From assembly GCF_022682495.2 (NCBI RefSeq), contig NC_071399.1, positions 3,205,342 to 3,269,341 of the forward strand: a stretch of DNA of 64,000 nucleotides, written 5' to 3'. A model generated the notes under the pieces. It was given only the letters and a program-made list of their open reading frames with translations, did no database searches and had not been told where the DNA came from. Of this stretch, positions 49,601 to 60,900 are shown one piece after another. Numbering within the stretch: the stretch's first letter is position 1; every line of letters starts with the position of its first letter. This DNA is from Desmodus rotundus. Its lineage: Eukaryota; Chordata; Mammalia; Chiroptera; Phyllostomidae. Position numbers and translations under genes: made by a program.

Positions 49601-52600
49601 CCGGAGTATTTAGAGTGCGTCATGCAAATGAGACAAGCCTGTGTCGAGTTTATGTTACAGTGTAATGTACACCATGTCGTATCATCAGTGTTTAAGTTAC
49701 TTAGTCATGTGTATGTCACATGGTAAATATGGTGATTCTCATGTCATTTTCGTAGGTAATGATATTCATGGGAATTTCTACTCCTTTAGTGATTTTTGTA
49801 AACTTAACATCTACGTCTTTCATGCATGTTAATCTTACTTTTGTTAGAGACAAAACATAATAAAATATGATTTTAAGCTTGAAAATAGTTTTTTCTTTGG
49901 TAAATATAGTAAAAGGCTGTTTGTGTATCCTACATAAAATGGAATAAGAGCTAAGCTTCAGGATAGGTGATGTAGAGTTTTAGTCCAACCGTAGCTTAGA
50001 TGTTCAATAAAAAGACAGATGCATGTATTAGTAGGTGGATGAATAGCTGATAAGAAATATATGTATTAATGTGGTTTCAGATCACTTACTAATTTGTTTA
50101 ATCCACATCGTCCACATATAAAATAGCTTAAGTAAATATATACCCTTCATGTGTCAGCTAACACTTGTACTAGCGGCTATATTCAGAGTTTACTGAAAAA
50201 GAACAAGTGTAGTCATGGGCCATGAGGTCACATGCAGGCTGGAACCCACATACTGACACAAACTGGTGGTATTTCTTCGTGCAAGGTGTGTGTCACCGGG
50301 CTTACAAGCATAGGTCCCACCATCAGAGGGGCAATTCATGGTACAAAGTGCCCATGTGGGTACACGCCGACCAGAGACAGAGAATGGTAGCGACAGCCTC
50401 ATGGGAGCGGCTGCATTCTTCAGTCATGTGGTGTTAATTAATCAGATTTGGATATTAGCGATTAAAGTCTAGATTATCCCTGAAAAGCAGCTGGATAAGA
50501 AAATCACCACTGAACTGTTGTTCTGCCTCAACACCTACATCTTGTCCCCCCAACCCCAGGTCAGTAGGGTGCAGCCTCCTCCACACCACACACTGGCTGC
50601 CCTGATGGCCAGAGGGTCACCTGCCAGCTCAGCACAGGGGACATGAACAACAAAAGGGCCAGCAGAGAAGTTTTAGAAAGATGTTCTTGCCCACATTTCA
50701 TGATTGACCTGCAATCATTACCGACACAGTATTTGTGGACTGAAGGAAGGAGTACACGATCGCTCACTCGTTGCTCCACACCCGGGCGATCAGAGCCGGA
50801 GAACTCAGTGTCCTGCCTGCGAGCAGCACCCAGCAGGGCAGACTTCACGCTCGCGGGGTGACGGGGGGCCTGCTTCCCAGGTCGCTCACACAGCCGCTCT
50901 CTCAACCCACAGATTTTGTTTGTTATGATTTGCGGTGTGTACCTTTTCTCCCACACGAATGCGATTTTCCTTCCCTTTCTCTCTCACAGCCCAGCTCCCC
51001 TTAACACTCTCTTCAAAACAAAGTTGGAAGTTGGAGAATGATGTGTTCTGTGCGTGTGTGCATGTCTGAATGTGCCAGTGAATCGGAATCGGCACCTGGG
51101 GATTCAGTGTGTGCCCCGCTCTGCAGGTCGTGATCAGGAGTTCGTGCTCCTGAGGGTATGGCTTGCTTTGAAAGCTGCACCTTCTGAGACATTTCCCGAT
51201 GACCATGTGATAGTTACATGATCTGAGTCAGCACACATGGTGGCCGGCGCACGTGGACGTAAGTATGAACACAAAGTTGGATTTTCAATCCTTTAAACAT
51301 ACCGCATTACCTAATACAGCAGCAGGGCTAGAGGTGAGAGTGCCTGAAATGTAGCCCCGACACAGCAAAAGCTAACTTTCGACAGACATTTGGTGTTGCT
51401 TTCTGAGTTTTAGAGGCGCAATTCTATGACTTCTGAAGAGAAGCAGTAGAGTATTCTGGCTCCACTTTGACACCCCAGGTAGTGACATTTGCAAAAGGAC
51501 AATACAACATAAAATACATACAGTGAATTAACTCAAGCTCATATTCAGCTCTGTTAATTCCTTTGGATGAGTTAGAGTTAGATTTTGCTCCACGATTATG
51601 GTAAAACCTCAAACAAGTGAAACTTATTTAATAACTCAGAATATATACTAAAAGTAACACTTTAAAAAATGGTAAGTGCGGTGACAGTATTGTAGGAGAG
51701 CTAATGCACCTATATTAAAGTAATATTGTGGTTAAAATAGAGATGACCGAGACTGAGGATAGTAGGGAATTTACATAATGAATAGGAAAGGAGCTGGAAT
51801 AAAGCTAATGAGACCTGAGATCAACCTTATCACCTACAAATTGCTAAATGTCACTGTACTTCAGAAATCCAGAACTTTCTAGTAACATTGTTTTATCTCC
51901 TCCCAAAGCTGACTTCCTGCTGGCCCATACTATGAAATGCTGACAAGGTCCTTAAACTATGATCTGGCAGGTGTGCTCACACCACTTACATCCCAGGTGA
52001 AACAAAGCCTGGTCTAAAAATACTAGCAAATAAAGCTTTTTGAGTATTAAGCTATTTAAATCAGTGAAGGAACTGGAGTAAAAATCCTTCCATGGCTCTT
52101 CATTCTTTTTTTCTGACCTCACACATGGAAAGGTGCGTGATAGGATTTCAGCCACAGAGAACAAGGAATGCTCCCTCCTATTTTCCTCATCAAAAGAATG
52201 AAAATGTTCCATGTGGAAATCTAGACAACATCTGGCCTTGAAACACACTGGGCTGCCTACGGTAAACATTTCACGTTTCGCTCGACTCCACCAGAGACAA
52301 AGGAGAACATTTCTTGGGTGCTCTTTATTCTTTCCTTTCTGGAGATGAAATGAAGCAAGTCAACAGCTGAAGCTGACTGCGCAGGGTGGCCTTGCCCACT
52401 CGCCTAGCTCAGGTGACAAAAGTCCACCAAGCTGCAAAGTATCAGTAACCATGCTACAGGTCTCAGTGCCCACCCACTTCTGACATCCCTCATCTGGATG
52501 ATGTCGTGCAGGTAATTTTCCATTTTCTGCCGTTTGATTCTGACCTGCGGGGGGGGGGTAGAATTTGGGTAACTGATTTATTGCATCAAGCGCTGACGTG

Positions 52601-54117
52601 CTGCCGGTGGGGCTGGGATGATGTCCTTCCTGAGCGGCATTCAGCGCCCACCCTGGCACGCAGGAAGCCCAGGTAAAAACCTCAGCCTACTTAGCAGGCT
52701 GTGATCACTACCGCCACCACCGCAATAGATGGTTTGCCTGAAGGATAGGACTCTACAGAGTAAGGAAATTGGTTTCATTCCACTTTTGGAGAAAATAAAA
52801 AGAAGGAGAAGTCCTGTGTTGGGCAAAGGCATTCAGAGGGGGCTCCCACTCAAGGAGAAAGTCACATTTTACGACAAAATAATTTTTAAAAAAGAATTAA
52901 TCCAAGACCTTTAAGTTAATGTCTTCCAGATCTGTAATTTGATATTACTGATCCTCCAAACTTAGATATTGCAATAAATATTGTCCCCCCCCAAAAAATG
53001 AGTCTTTCAAGAAATTATTGCAGAGACAACTATAAATATATAAATAAATACCCATGGCAGATTCTTATCACCACTGAGCTGAGCAGCACAACAGACTTGT
53101 TACAGGCTGCTAAAAAAAATGTTTGGTGGTTAAAATACATTTTTTTAACTTTTCTGTAAGGCTGAAATGACATCAGCCAAAAAAATGAAATGGCATTTTT
53201 TTTAACATTTCTGTAAGGCTGTAAGGCTCTAATAGGGCATCATTCCTTATTAGATACATCTTATTCAAGAGGAAGTACGTGCTGTGCTTAAATGCATACT
53301 CTTATATAACATTGAAGAGTAAGAAAACATGCTAGTCAAGGATGAAAGTGGTGAAGTTCCATTAGAGGAAAACCACTATGCATAAAAATGCAGAAGTACA
53401 TTCAACCATATTACTCTTCACTTTGAGACTCCTGTGCTTTCATAGATACACATGCATTGCCTGCATTAGCTGTAGAGGATCACAGATTGAGTTATCATTA
53501 ACCATCAGACCAATAAGGATTGAAAACCTAAATTAGTAAAATAGTATCATTCTTATCTTATATATCACTATTAAACAGATATTAGATGATACAATTCTCC
53601 TCAAGTTTAAGGTAAAATACAGACATGTATTTAAGGAGAAGAGACACAGGTATTGTCTGTAAATTGCAGATGGCTTTTTCTGTTATTGGAATTTGTAAAT
53701 GTTGCATTGAGACCCCAAAGCCCTTTGGCAAAAACATCTAAAATCAGTTGACCGTTTTGTTGCATGTGATTTGAGAATTTGAAACGGGACTTTCCCAAGA
53801 TCTTAATTTGGGAAATAATGCTAAGAGTTAAGATCGCGATCACAGGAGGGAATGGTACTGTGTTTAAAAATACTTCCATTCCTGGCAGGTGCCAGGACAA
53901 ACACCTGTGCGCCCCTGAAACGAACTCACATGGACCACTGAACGTGCAGGAACAACATACCCAGGCGCTGACGCATCGGCCGCAGGCGGTGATCTTGAAG
54001 TCTCCGTAGAGGTCTCGGATGGCGCCGGTGGTGAAGAAGCCCTCCACCATGAGCAGGATGCCGTAGACGAAGAAGGCCGCAGCCAGGCCGTAGATGACGT
54101 ACTTGAAGATGTCGATC
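43493..54117 (-). CDS. GPM6A: Neuronal membrane glycoprotein M6-a (GPM6A), exons 3-7, 5' part outside window
   Basis: GPM6A is a four-pass plasma-membrane glycoprotein of the proteolipid (PLP/DM20) family that promotes neurite and filopodium formation. The coding exons on the - strand are 54117-53961, 49325-49172, 47992-47916, 47378-47313 and 43645-43493, and all junctions obey GT-AG. They give 201 residues, matching positions 78-278 of the 278-residue human protein. Visible parts are TM2 (VIYGLAAAFFVYGILLMVEG), TM3 (FIMLTYLFMLAWLGVTAF) and a second extracellular loop with four cysteines (TICRN, NLCLD, KICTV, RMCES). N-glycosylation sites are CRNTT and LNMTF. TM4 (HLFIVALAGAGAAVIAM) and the cytoplasmic tail ending SKERLNAYT follow. 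I count five conservative differences from the human protein as I recall it. Exons 1-2 were not found up to base 64000. Confidence 0.96.
43646..47312 (-). other. GPM6A: GPM6A intron 6
   Basis: A GT-AG intron of 3.7 kb. It contains a long imperfect inverted repeat (about 45505-45685), listed separately. No alternative exon was recognised. Confidence 0.8.
45505..45685. repeat. Long imperfect inverted repeat (hairpin or MITE)
   Basis: A perfect 21-base inverted pair occupies 45524-45544 and 45642-45662 (left arm begins AAGGAATCTATGC). Pairing continues outward with ATTTAGATG against CATCTAAAT and inward with TTTAGATA against TATCTAAA, giving arms of roughly 60 bases around a loop of about 90. 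It could be a MITE or a hairpin in the intronic RNA. Confidence 0.8.
47313..47378 (-). CDS. GPM6A: GPM6A exon 6
   Basis: A 66-base phase-0 exon of 22 codons: LNMTFHLFIVALAGAGAAVI plus AM. Acceptor TCCTCTGCAG, donor ATG|GTAAGA. It supplies an N-glycosylation motif (NMT) and most of TM4. Confidence 0.96.
47916..47992 (-). CDS. GPM6A: GPM6A exon 5
   Basis: A 77-base exon. Acceptor CGTTGTAG|GGATTGTG, donor GAG|GTGAG. It encodes IVTVGEEKKICTV and SENFLRMCESTE, with two extracellular-loop cysteines. Third positions are ordinary, unlike exons 3 and 4. Confidence 0.95.
47993..49171 (-). other. GPM6A: GPM6A intron 4
   Basis: An intron of 1.2 kb with a MER30-like hAT element (48931-49113) only 58 bases from the exon 4 donor. 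No other feature was recognised. Confidence 0.8.
48931..49113 (+). mobile_element. MER30-like hAT-Charlie element
   Basis: The order CTGGGCCACGCTGGAGGAAG, GTTGTCTTGGGCCACACATT, CTGATGAGCAAAAAAAG, TTGTGTTGGGCCACATTCAT and the final GTTGGACACCCCTG closely follows the MER30 consensus as I recall it. The 5' terminus is damaged and I saw no clear 8-bp duplication. Confidence 0.65.
49172..49325 (-). CDS. GPM6A: GPM6A exon 4
   Basis: A 154-base exon from acceptor CGGCCACAG|TTCATC to donor CAGTTCG|GTAGGT (phase 1). It encodes TM3 and the start of the second extracellular loop (NLWTICRNTTLVEGANLCLD). 48 of 51 full codons end in G or C. Confidence 0.96.
49326..53960 (-). other. GPM6A: GPM6A intron 3
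   Basis: A GT-AG intron of 4.6 kb with no recognised exon. A G-run lies at 52548-52557. A stretch at 53641-53745 is repeated at 54862-54955, listed as a repeat. Confidence 0.75.
53641..53745 (+). repeat. Direct repeat flanking exon 3, copy 1
   Basis: Shares TTGTCTGTAAATTGCAGA, TTTTTCTGTTATT and ACCCCAAAGCCCTTT in the same order with 54862-54955. The two copies sit on either side of GPM6A exon 3. Confidence 0.75.
53961..54117 (-). CDS. GPM6A: GPM6A exon 3
   Basis: A 157-base exon. Acceptor TTCTCCCCGCAG|GATCGAC (phase 2; first G completes a Met codon), donor GCCTGG|GTATGT. It encodes TM2 and the intracellular loop GDFKITACGRCVSAW. 48 of 52 codons end in G or C, striking in an AT-rich intron setting. 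Confidence 0.96.
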
Positions 54118-54861
54118 CTGCGGGGAGAAGACCGCGGTTTATTTTCATCACGCTCTGGGGCTGCACCGCAGCGCTGGGTGCTCCAGAGCTCATGGTTCCT
54201 TCGGGATGAGAGCTGTGGAGCGTTTACGTTCACAATGCAGGCTGGATGTACACCCGTTTTTGCTCATAGGCCTAACGTCTGTATATACATTTTGTTCCAC
54301 CACTTCCAGTATCTGCTGAAAGGGCTTGTCCTGTCTGTAAATTTCTCTTCCCTTCCCACTCCCCTTCCCAAGCTGTTTTGGGCAACTGGTGAGTCCCATT
54401 GCTGAGGAGTTTGCTTAAATTCATTTGATACGTAGGATACTCAGCATAAGATTTCTCTAATTATGATAAAATACCAAGTATGACGATTTATGTATATATC
54501 ACTGAGTTTTAAAAACACTAAAAGAGGAAGAGAGTTTTATGGTTAATGATACATTCACTTTTGAGGGGATTACAACCTCATATTTTTTGTTATTGCAAAA
54601 AGTCAATTGTAATTGTATTTTATGTCACACTTCCTGTAAACCATCACTAACATTTTCTGCTGATGATATCAGTAATACAAAATTACAGATTTTTTATTAC
54701 TTAGCTTTATAGATAAGTGGTAATTTTGATAAGTAAGCATTTTAGGGAGAATCACTATGAGAAGTTACGTAGAGTTGGGCATGAGCCAAGGTGTAGCATA
54801 ATTCCATGGAGGAACAGGCAGGTACCCTTTCTTTCCCCACAACTGAGTGCCCGCATATGTG

Positions 54862-54955
54862 AGAGACCCATGGATTGTCTGCAAATTGCAGACAGATTTT
54901 TCTGTTATTCTAAATGTGTGTGGGAACCCCAAAGCCCTTTTGAAAAAAAAATCAT
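54862..54955 (+). repeat. Direct repeat flanking exon 3, copy 2
   Basis: Partner of 53641-53745, about 75% alike by eye, same strand, 1.2 kb away. An L1 fragment begins right after it. Confidence 0.75.
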
Positions 54956-54964
54956 AGAATTTGC

Positions 54965-57960
54965 CACTTGTATGTCTTCTTTGAGAAATGTCTACTTAAG
55001 TCTTTTGCCCATTTATAAGTCAGGTTATTTATTGATTTGTTTATTTTTGCTGTTGAGCTATAGAAGTTCCTCATAGGTTTTGGGTAGTAACTCCTTATTG
55101 GATATCTGGTGTGCAAATACTTTCTCCCACTCTGCAGGTTGCCTTCTCACTCCGTTGTTTTCTTTGCTGCACAGAAGCCTCTAAGTTTGATGTAGTTCCA
55201 TGTGTCTATTCTTGCTTTTGGTGCCACATCTAAGAAATCCTCACCAATACCAATATTATGAAGTCTTTCCCCTCTGTTTTCTTCTAGGCATTTTACAATT
55301 TCAGGCCTTCCATATGAATGGTGTAAGATGACGGTCCAATTTCATTCATTAGCAAGTGAATATCCATTTTCCCCGAAGTCATTTCTAAAGATACTATCCA
55401 TTCCCCATGGTGTAGTCTCGATACCTTATTGAAAATCATTTCACTGTATTGTGCAGGCAAGGGTTCACTCCTGAGCCTCTATTTTGTTCCACTTGTCTGT
55501 CTGTCTGTCTCTATGTTAGTACTATAATGCTTTGATTACTGCAGCTTCATAATGTTTTAAAGTTAGAAGGTATAAGGTCTCCAACATTGTTCCTCTTTCT
55601 CAAGATTATTTTGGCTATTTGGGTTCCGTATGAATTTTGGCTCCATATGAGTTTTAGGATTGCTTTTACCATTTTCATTTAAAAAACTCATTGGGATTTG
55701 GATAAGGATTACATTTAATCTGTAATCTGCTCTGAGCAGTATGTAAATTTTAACAACATCATCTCTTCCAACCCATGAACATGAGCTGCCGTTCCATTTA
55801 TTTGCTGCTTCTTTAATTTTTCTCAGCAAAGTTTAATAGTTTTCAGCATACAAATCTTTTGCCTTCCTGTTTAAGTTTATTCCTCAGTATTTTATTCTTT
55901 TTGATTTTTATTGTAAACGGGATGGTATTTATATAAATTCAGGCTTCTTAATTTTGTTAAGGCTTGTTTTGTCACCTAACAAGGTCTCTATCTTGACGTT
56001 CCACGTGCCCTTGAGAAGAATGTGTATTCTGCTGCGGTTGGATGGAATGTTCTAGCATGTCTGTAGGCTCACTTGTAAAACAGTGTTGTTCAAGTCCTCT
56101 GTTTCCTAACTAATCTTCCGTCTGGGTCTCCCATCAGAATACATACCATTTCTATTACAGAAAGTGGCTACTCTTTCTCCCTTCAAGTAGGACGGAGTTT
56201 GTTCTGCATATTTGGGCACTCTGATGTTGAGTGCATATATGATTGTTAAATATTCCTGGTGAATCAACCCATTTATTATTATATAAAGTTCTTCATTGTC
56301 TCTTTTGACAGTTTTGACTTAAAGTATATTTTGTTTAATATCAGTATGGCCACCCTCGCTCTCTTTAGGTTGTCATTTGCATGGAATCTGTTTTCATCCT
56401 TTTATTATGTTTGCTTTTAAATCTAAAGAGATTCTCCTATAGATCACACATATTAAATCTTGTTTTTATAACCTTTCAGTCACTTTACAACTTTTGACTG
56501 GGGAGTTTAATCCACGTACCTTTAAAGTTATTACTGATAACAAAGGACTTGCTATTGCCACTTAGTTGTTTTCTATTTGTCTTGTAGCTTTTTTGTCTCT
56601 CTGCCTCTTGTTGTCTTCCTTTCCATTTCATTGATTTTTTGAATAGTGACATGCTTTTATGCCTTGCTCAATTTATTTTATATATCTTTTATAGATTCTT
56701 TCTCTGTGGTTACGATGGGACTTAGATAGAGCATCTTACAGTCAATCCATTTTGAGTGGATAACTTCAATCATATACAAACACTCTAAACTTTTACTCAA
56801 CCACACCCTTAATGTCATAGGTGTTACAAATTACATTTTTTATATTATGTATCCATTAACATATTTTTACAGCTACAGTATTTTTATATTTTTGTCTTTT
56901 CACTTCTAAGCCAGAATTAAAAGTGATTTATACACCACTGTTATAGTATTGACAGTATTCTCTATTTGTTTATATTTACCTTTAGCAGTGAGCTTTATAC
57001 TTTCATAGGCTTTTATGTTGCTATTTAAAGTGTTTTTATTCCAACTTGAAGGGTTCCCATTAAGCTTTTCTTTATGGAAAGTCTAGTGGTGGTAAACTTC
57101 CTCATCTCTTTTTTTAAATTCTGAGAAGTTATTTCTCCTTCATATGTGAAGGGTATTTTTGGCAGATACAGTATCCTTGGTTGGCAGTTTCTTTCTCTCA
57201 GCTATTTAAACCACCTCACTCCCTTCTGGCGTGCAAGGTTTTGCAAAGAAATCAACTGATAGTCTCGTAGAGTTTCCCTTCTAGGTAAAGAGTTGCTTGC
57301 TGCTGTTTCTTTCAGAATTCTGTTTTTCACATTTGATAATTTGATTGTATGTCTCAACGTGGATTTCTTTAAATGTATCCTAATTAGAGTCCACTGAGGT
57401 TCTTGAATATCGATGTCTGTATCTTTATACAGATTTGGGAAGTCTTCTGTCATTGTTTCTTTAAATAAGCTTTCTTCCCCTTTCTGTCTTCTTCTGGGCT
57501 CCCACAGTGAATGTTTTGATCAACCGGATGATGCCCCACAAGTCTCTCTGGCTTTCTTTACTCTGTTTCACTCCTTTTGTTCCTTTGACTGGATAATTTC
57601 AAATGACATGTCTATGAGTTCGCTGATTTTTCATTTGGCTTCGTCAACCTGCTTTTGAACCCCTCTAGTGAATTTTTCAAATCAGTTATTTAACCCCCAA
57701 GTTTCTGTTTGGTCCTTTCTTATATTTTCTAGCTCTTTGTTGATATTCTCATTTTGTTCATGCATTGTTTCCTTGAATTCATAAGGCATCTTTATAATGG
57801 TTATTTTGAATTCTATGTCACATGATTCATATAACTCCATTTCTTTAAGATTGTTTTCTAGATATTTTGTTTAAAGGAATTTTGTTCCTTTTTAGGGATG
57901 ATGTTTCCTTATTTCTTCAGGGGTCTTGTAATTTATGTTGTGGGTCTGTGCATTTGAAAA
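54965..57960 (-). mobile_element. LINE-1, internally deleted, reverse strand
   Basis: The sequence reads as reverse-complement L1. The ORF2 C-terminal part lies at 54965-55920 (landmark GCTGCACAGAAGCCTCTAAG). The endonuclease region follows at about 55990-56470 (GTGTATTCTGCTGCGGTTGG). ORF1-like sequence is at about 57110-57960. The reverse transcriptase region between the first two is missing. Numerous stops show it is inactive. Confidence 0.75.
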
Positions 57961-60900
57961 AACAGCAGCCCCTCCCAGTCTTTAAAGAATTAGCTTTGTA
58001 CAGAAGAAGACCCTCACCAATCAGCCTGGCTGGACATTCTTGGGGCCACTGAAACCTTTTTTTGGGGGGTGTAGTTTTAAAGGGCCCACGAGTGCAATTT
58101 CTCAAGTAGACAGACTTGCTGGTTTCTTTCTCAGAAGCTCATAATCTTGCTCTTCCCGGTGACCGTCTGCGTCACAGGCAGTTCTGCCTCTACACCAATA
58201 AGCTGCCCTGATCTCCCTTGTTCTGAGCAGCCACTCAGCATCCAAAGTTTGCCAGATGCAGGAGAGTCAGGCTCAGATTCAGAGATCTGAGGATGCTCCA
58301 CAGTGGGCTTTGAAGACTGAGGCCAGGAGCCAGGGGCTGCAGGTGGCCTCTGGAAGCTGGGACGAGTGCAAACAGGGACTCTTCCCAGAGCTTCCAGATG
58401 GAGTGCAATCCTGCCAATATCTTGATTTCAGCCCATTTCAATGAGCTCAGTACGACCTAATTCAGACTCATGACGTCCAGAACTTTAAAAAAATAATAAA
58501 TTTGTGTTCTTTTAACTTATTAAATTTGTTGTAATTTGCTATTATGAACAGCATGGTACATCTCTGGGCACAGTGTAGGTTGTTTCTTTAAGAGAAATTC
58601 CTAGAAAATTTTGAGGTATATTTTGTGGGAATGGTGTTCAGGAAATGTGTGCCAAAATAAAGATGCATTGATAACGAGTAAGAGGACCTATTCTGTCTTT
58701 GTTTTCCAATACCAGATGTCATCATTCCATTTTCCTGATAAAGTTATAGTCAAAAATGGTATTATTTTTATTAATTTTCTTAGTTTAGAAGTATGGATGA
58801 AGATATATTTACAAGGTATTAATCATTTTGTATTTTTAATGGGATATGTTTCATATATTGCCAATTTTTCTACTAGAATACCTAGAATATGTCTTTTTGT
58901 TGTTAATTTTTAATTTATTAGAATTAAGAACACTTGTCATGTAACTGGTAAATATTTTGCTCAGTTTTTCATACATTTTAATGTTTTCACACACTTTAAT
59001 GAGTAAAATTTAATTTATATTGTATCAAATCTATAAATCTTTGTTATTTCTTATATTGCTTAAATAATACTTGCCCCATAATATGTGAAATCTTAATCTA
59101 TATTTTCTTCTAGCATATATGAATTAATTTACTCTTAAACTTTAACTTTCAATCCATCTGAAAGTTTTTTGGTAAAAAGGTGAGTAGGATCATAATTTTA
59201 TAGGTTCCTCTATGTATATCTGTGCCGATACCATATAGTATTAATTATTATAGCTTCTCCATTCCCTCTATGTCACTAACCTGATGTATCCCAGATGTAC
59301 TAACTACTATTCTCTAATTTGTATCTGCTTAGTCTGATGTGGATGGCACTTCTGCTAACTTATCTTTCCTATGTCAGTACTTGAAGAAAAGGAATTGGCT
59401 TGCTCTATCTTGTACCCCTATACATCAGCACAGTGAGTGGCCCACAGCATAACCCAGTGATTTTTGCTAAGTGAATGAATTCACTAAAAGAGAAACCAGA
59501 CAAAAATTAGCCTGAAAAGTATGTATGCATATTTGAAAACAAGAACAATATAAAAGTATAATAAATTCAAAGCATTTTAAGTATACTTCCACACTGGATA
59601 TTCACAATAACCAAATCAGCAAAATTAGAATTAATAGTAAGATAGTTGTTCTTGAATAAAGAAGGCTAAGGTTTAGCGAGTGGCTTACAGATTGTAAGTA
59701 TCTCAGAACCAGAACTTCATTACCAGCCATGCCTAAACACCTTCACTGAGTCAGCCCACGAACTCTGTAGAAAACTCTGACTCTCAGAAAGTTCTTTATA
59801 CTGAGCCCAACAACTATTTCCCTGTAAATTGGAACTCATTGGCTCAAATCTCTCTGAACCACAAACCTTACATGATAACCTTACGCACATTATTTGAATA
59901 AAATCCTCATATTCTGATTTGTAAATATTTTTCTAAAGTTGCTATATTCTTGGGTGTTATGAAAGAAAACAGAAATCAGGCCTTTGAATTCTCATTCAGT
60001 CTGAAACCTACCCAGATATGTACCTTGGCTTAAATAGCTACTCTAGTTAAGTGGAAAATCAGCAGGCGCCTTATGTAAGCAGGGTGGCTTCATTGTTGCC
60101 CAGAGACAAACAGGCTTTTGGAAGCATGACAGTGACCGTTAACATCGAGATAGCGCTCCAGGGAAGACATCGCTGTCATGGCAACCACTGCCACCACCAT
60201 TATCATCACATCATGTTCATCAACAGTTAGTGCTTACAACGCCTGAGCCATGTGACAGTTGTTTTAAAATGCCAACTCGTGTGATGCCCACAAACCTTAG
60301 GAAGTAGGTGGTGCCAGTGAGTCCCCTTTCCTGAGGAGGGACTGAGGCAGACAGGTTCAGTAACTTGTCCAAGGGAAGGTAGGGAAGGTAGAAAGGAGCC
60401 GAGGCCACCTAAAACAAACCCAGGGGGTTAGCCCCATACACTGTGTTGTCTCTCTATCTCAGCTCCTCACCCTTTATGTACTGGCCTGGTGGTGGTGGTG
60501 GTTCTCCTTAAACACTCACCTGTGCACTGCTAGTCTGGCTGACATATTGCCTAAGAAGGTGCTCATTGTTTATTTTATCAGAACTTGGGAATTCAGTACA
60601 GTTCTCTAACCGAAGTTCTAGCAAAACAACTGAAATTATTTTTGACTCTCCACAACTAATCAATAATCTCACATCAACATTAATTTGCCTGATCTTCAAA
60701 CTTCTTATAAGTAGAAGCTTTCAGCCATCTGGTTTGCTTGTCAACCCCCTGGGTCGGAACAGATGGTGTGGGCACACTGCTGTGATCTCCACGAGCCTAT
60801 GAAACCTGGCTTTATCTTGCCATGAATTCCTGTTTTCCTTTCCTTCTCACTCCCGTCCATTAGGCTACTGATGACAGTTTCCTATTTCATTAACTTCCAA

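Noticed and set aside
53631..54233. 200-codon frame covering GPM6A exon 3 and its flanks
   Set aside because: Only 53961-54117 matches M6-a; the rest is intron read-through bounded by good splice sites.
54965..57960. Possible retroviral or functional reverse transcriptase gene
   Set aside because: The landmarks are those of LINE-1 and all frames are broken.
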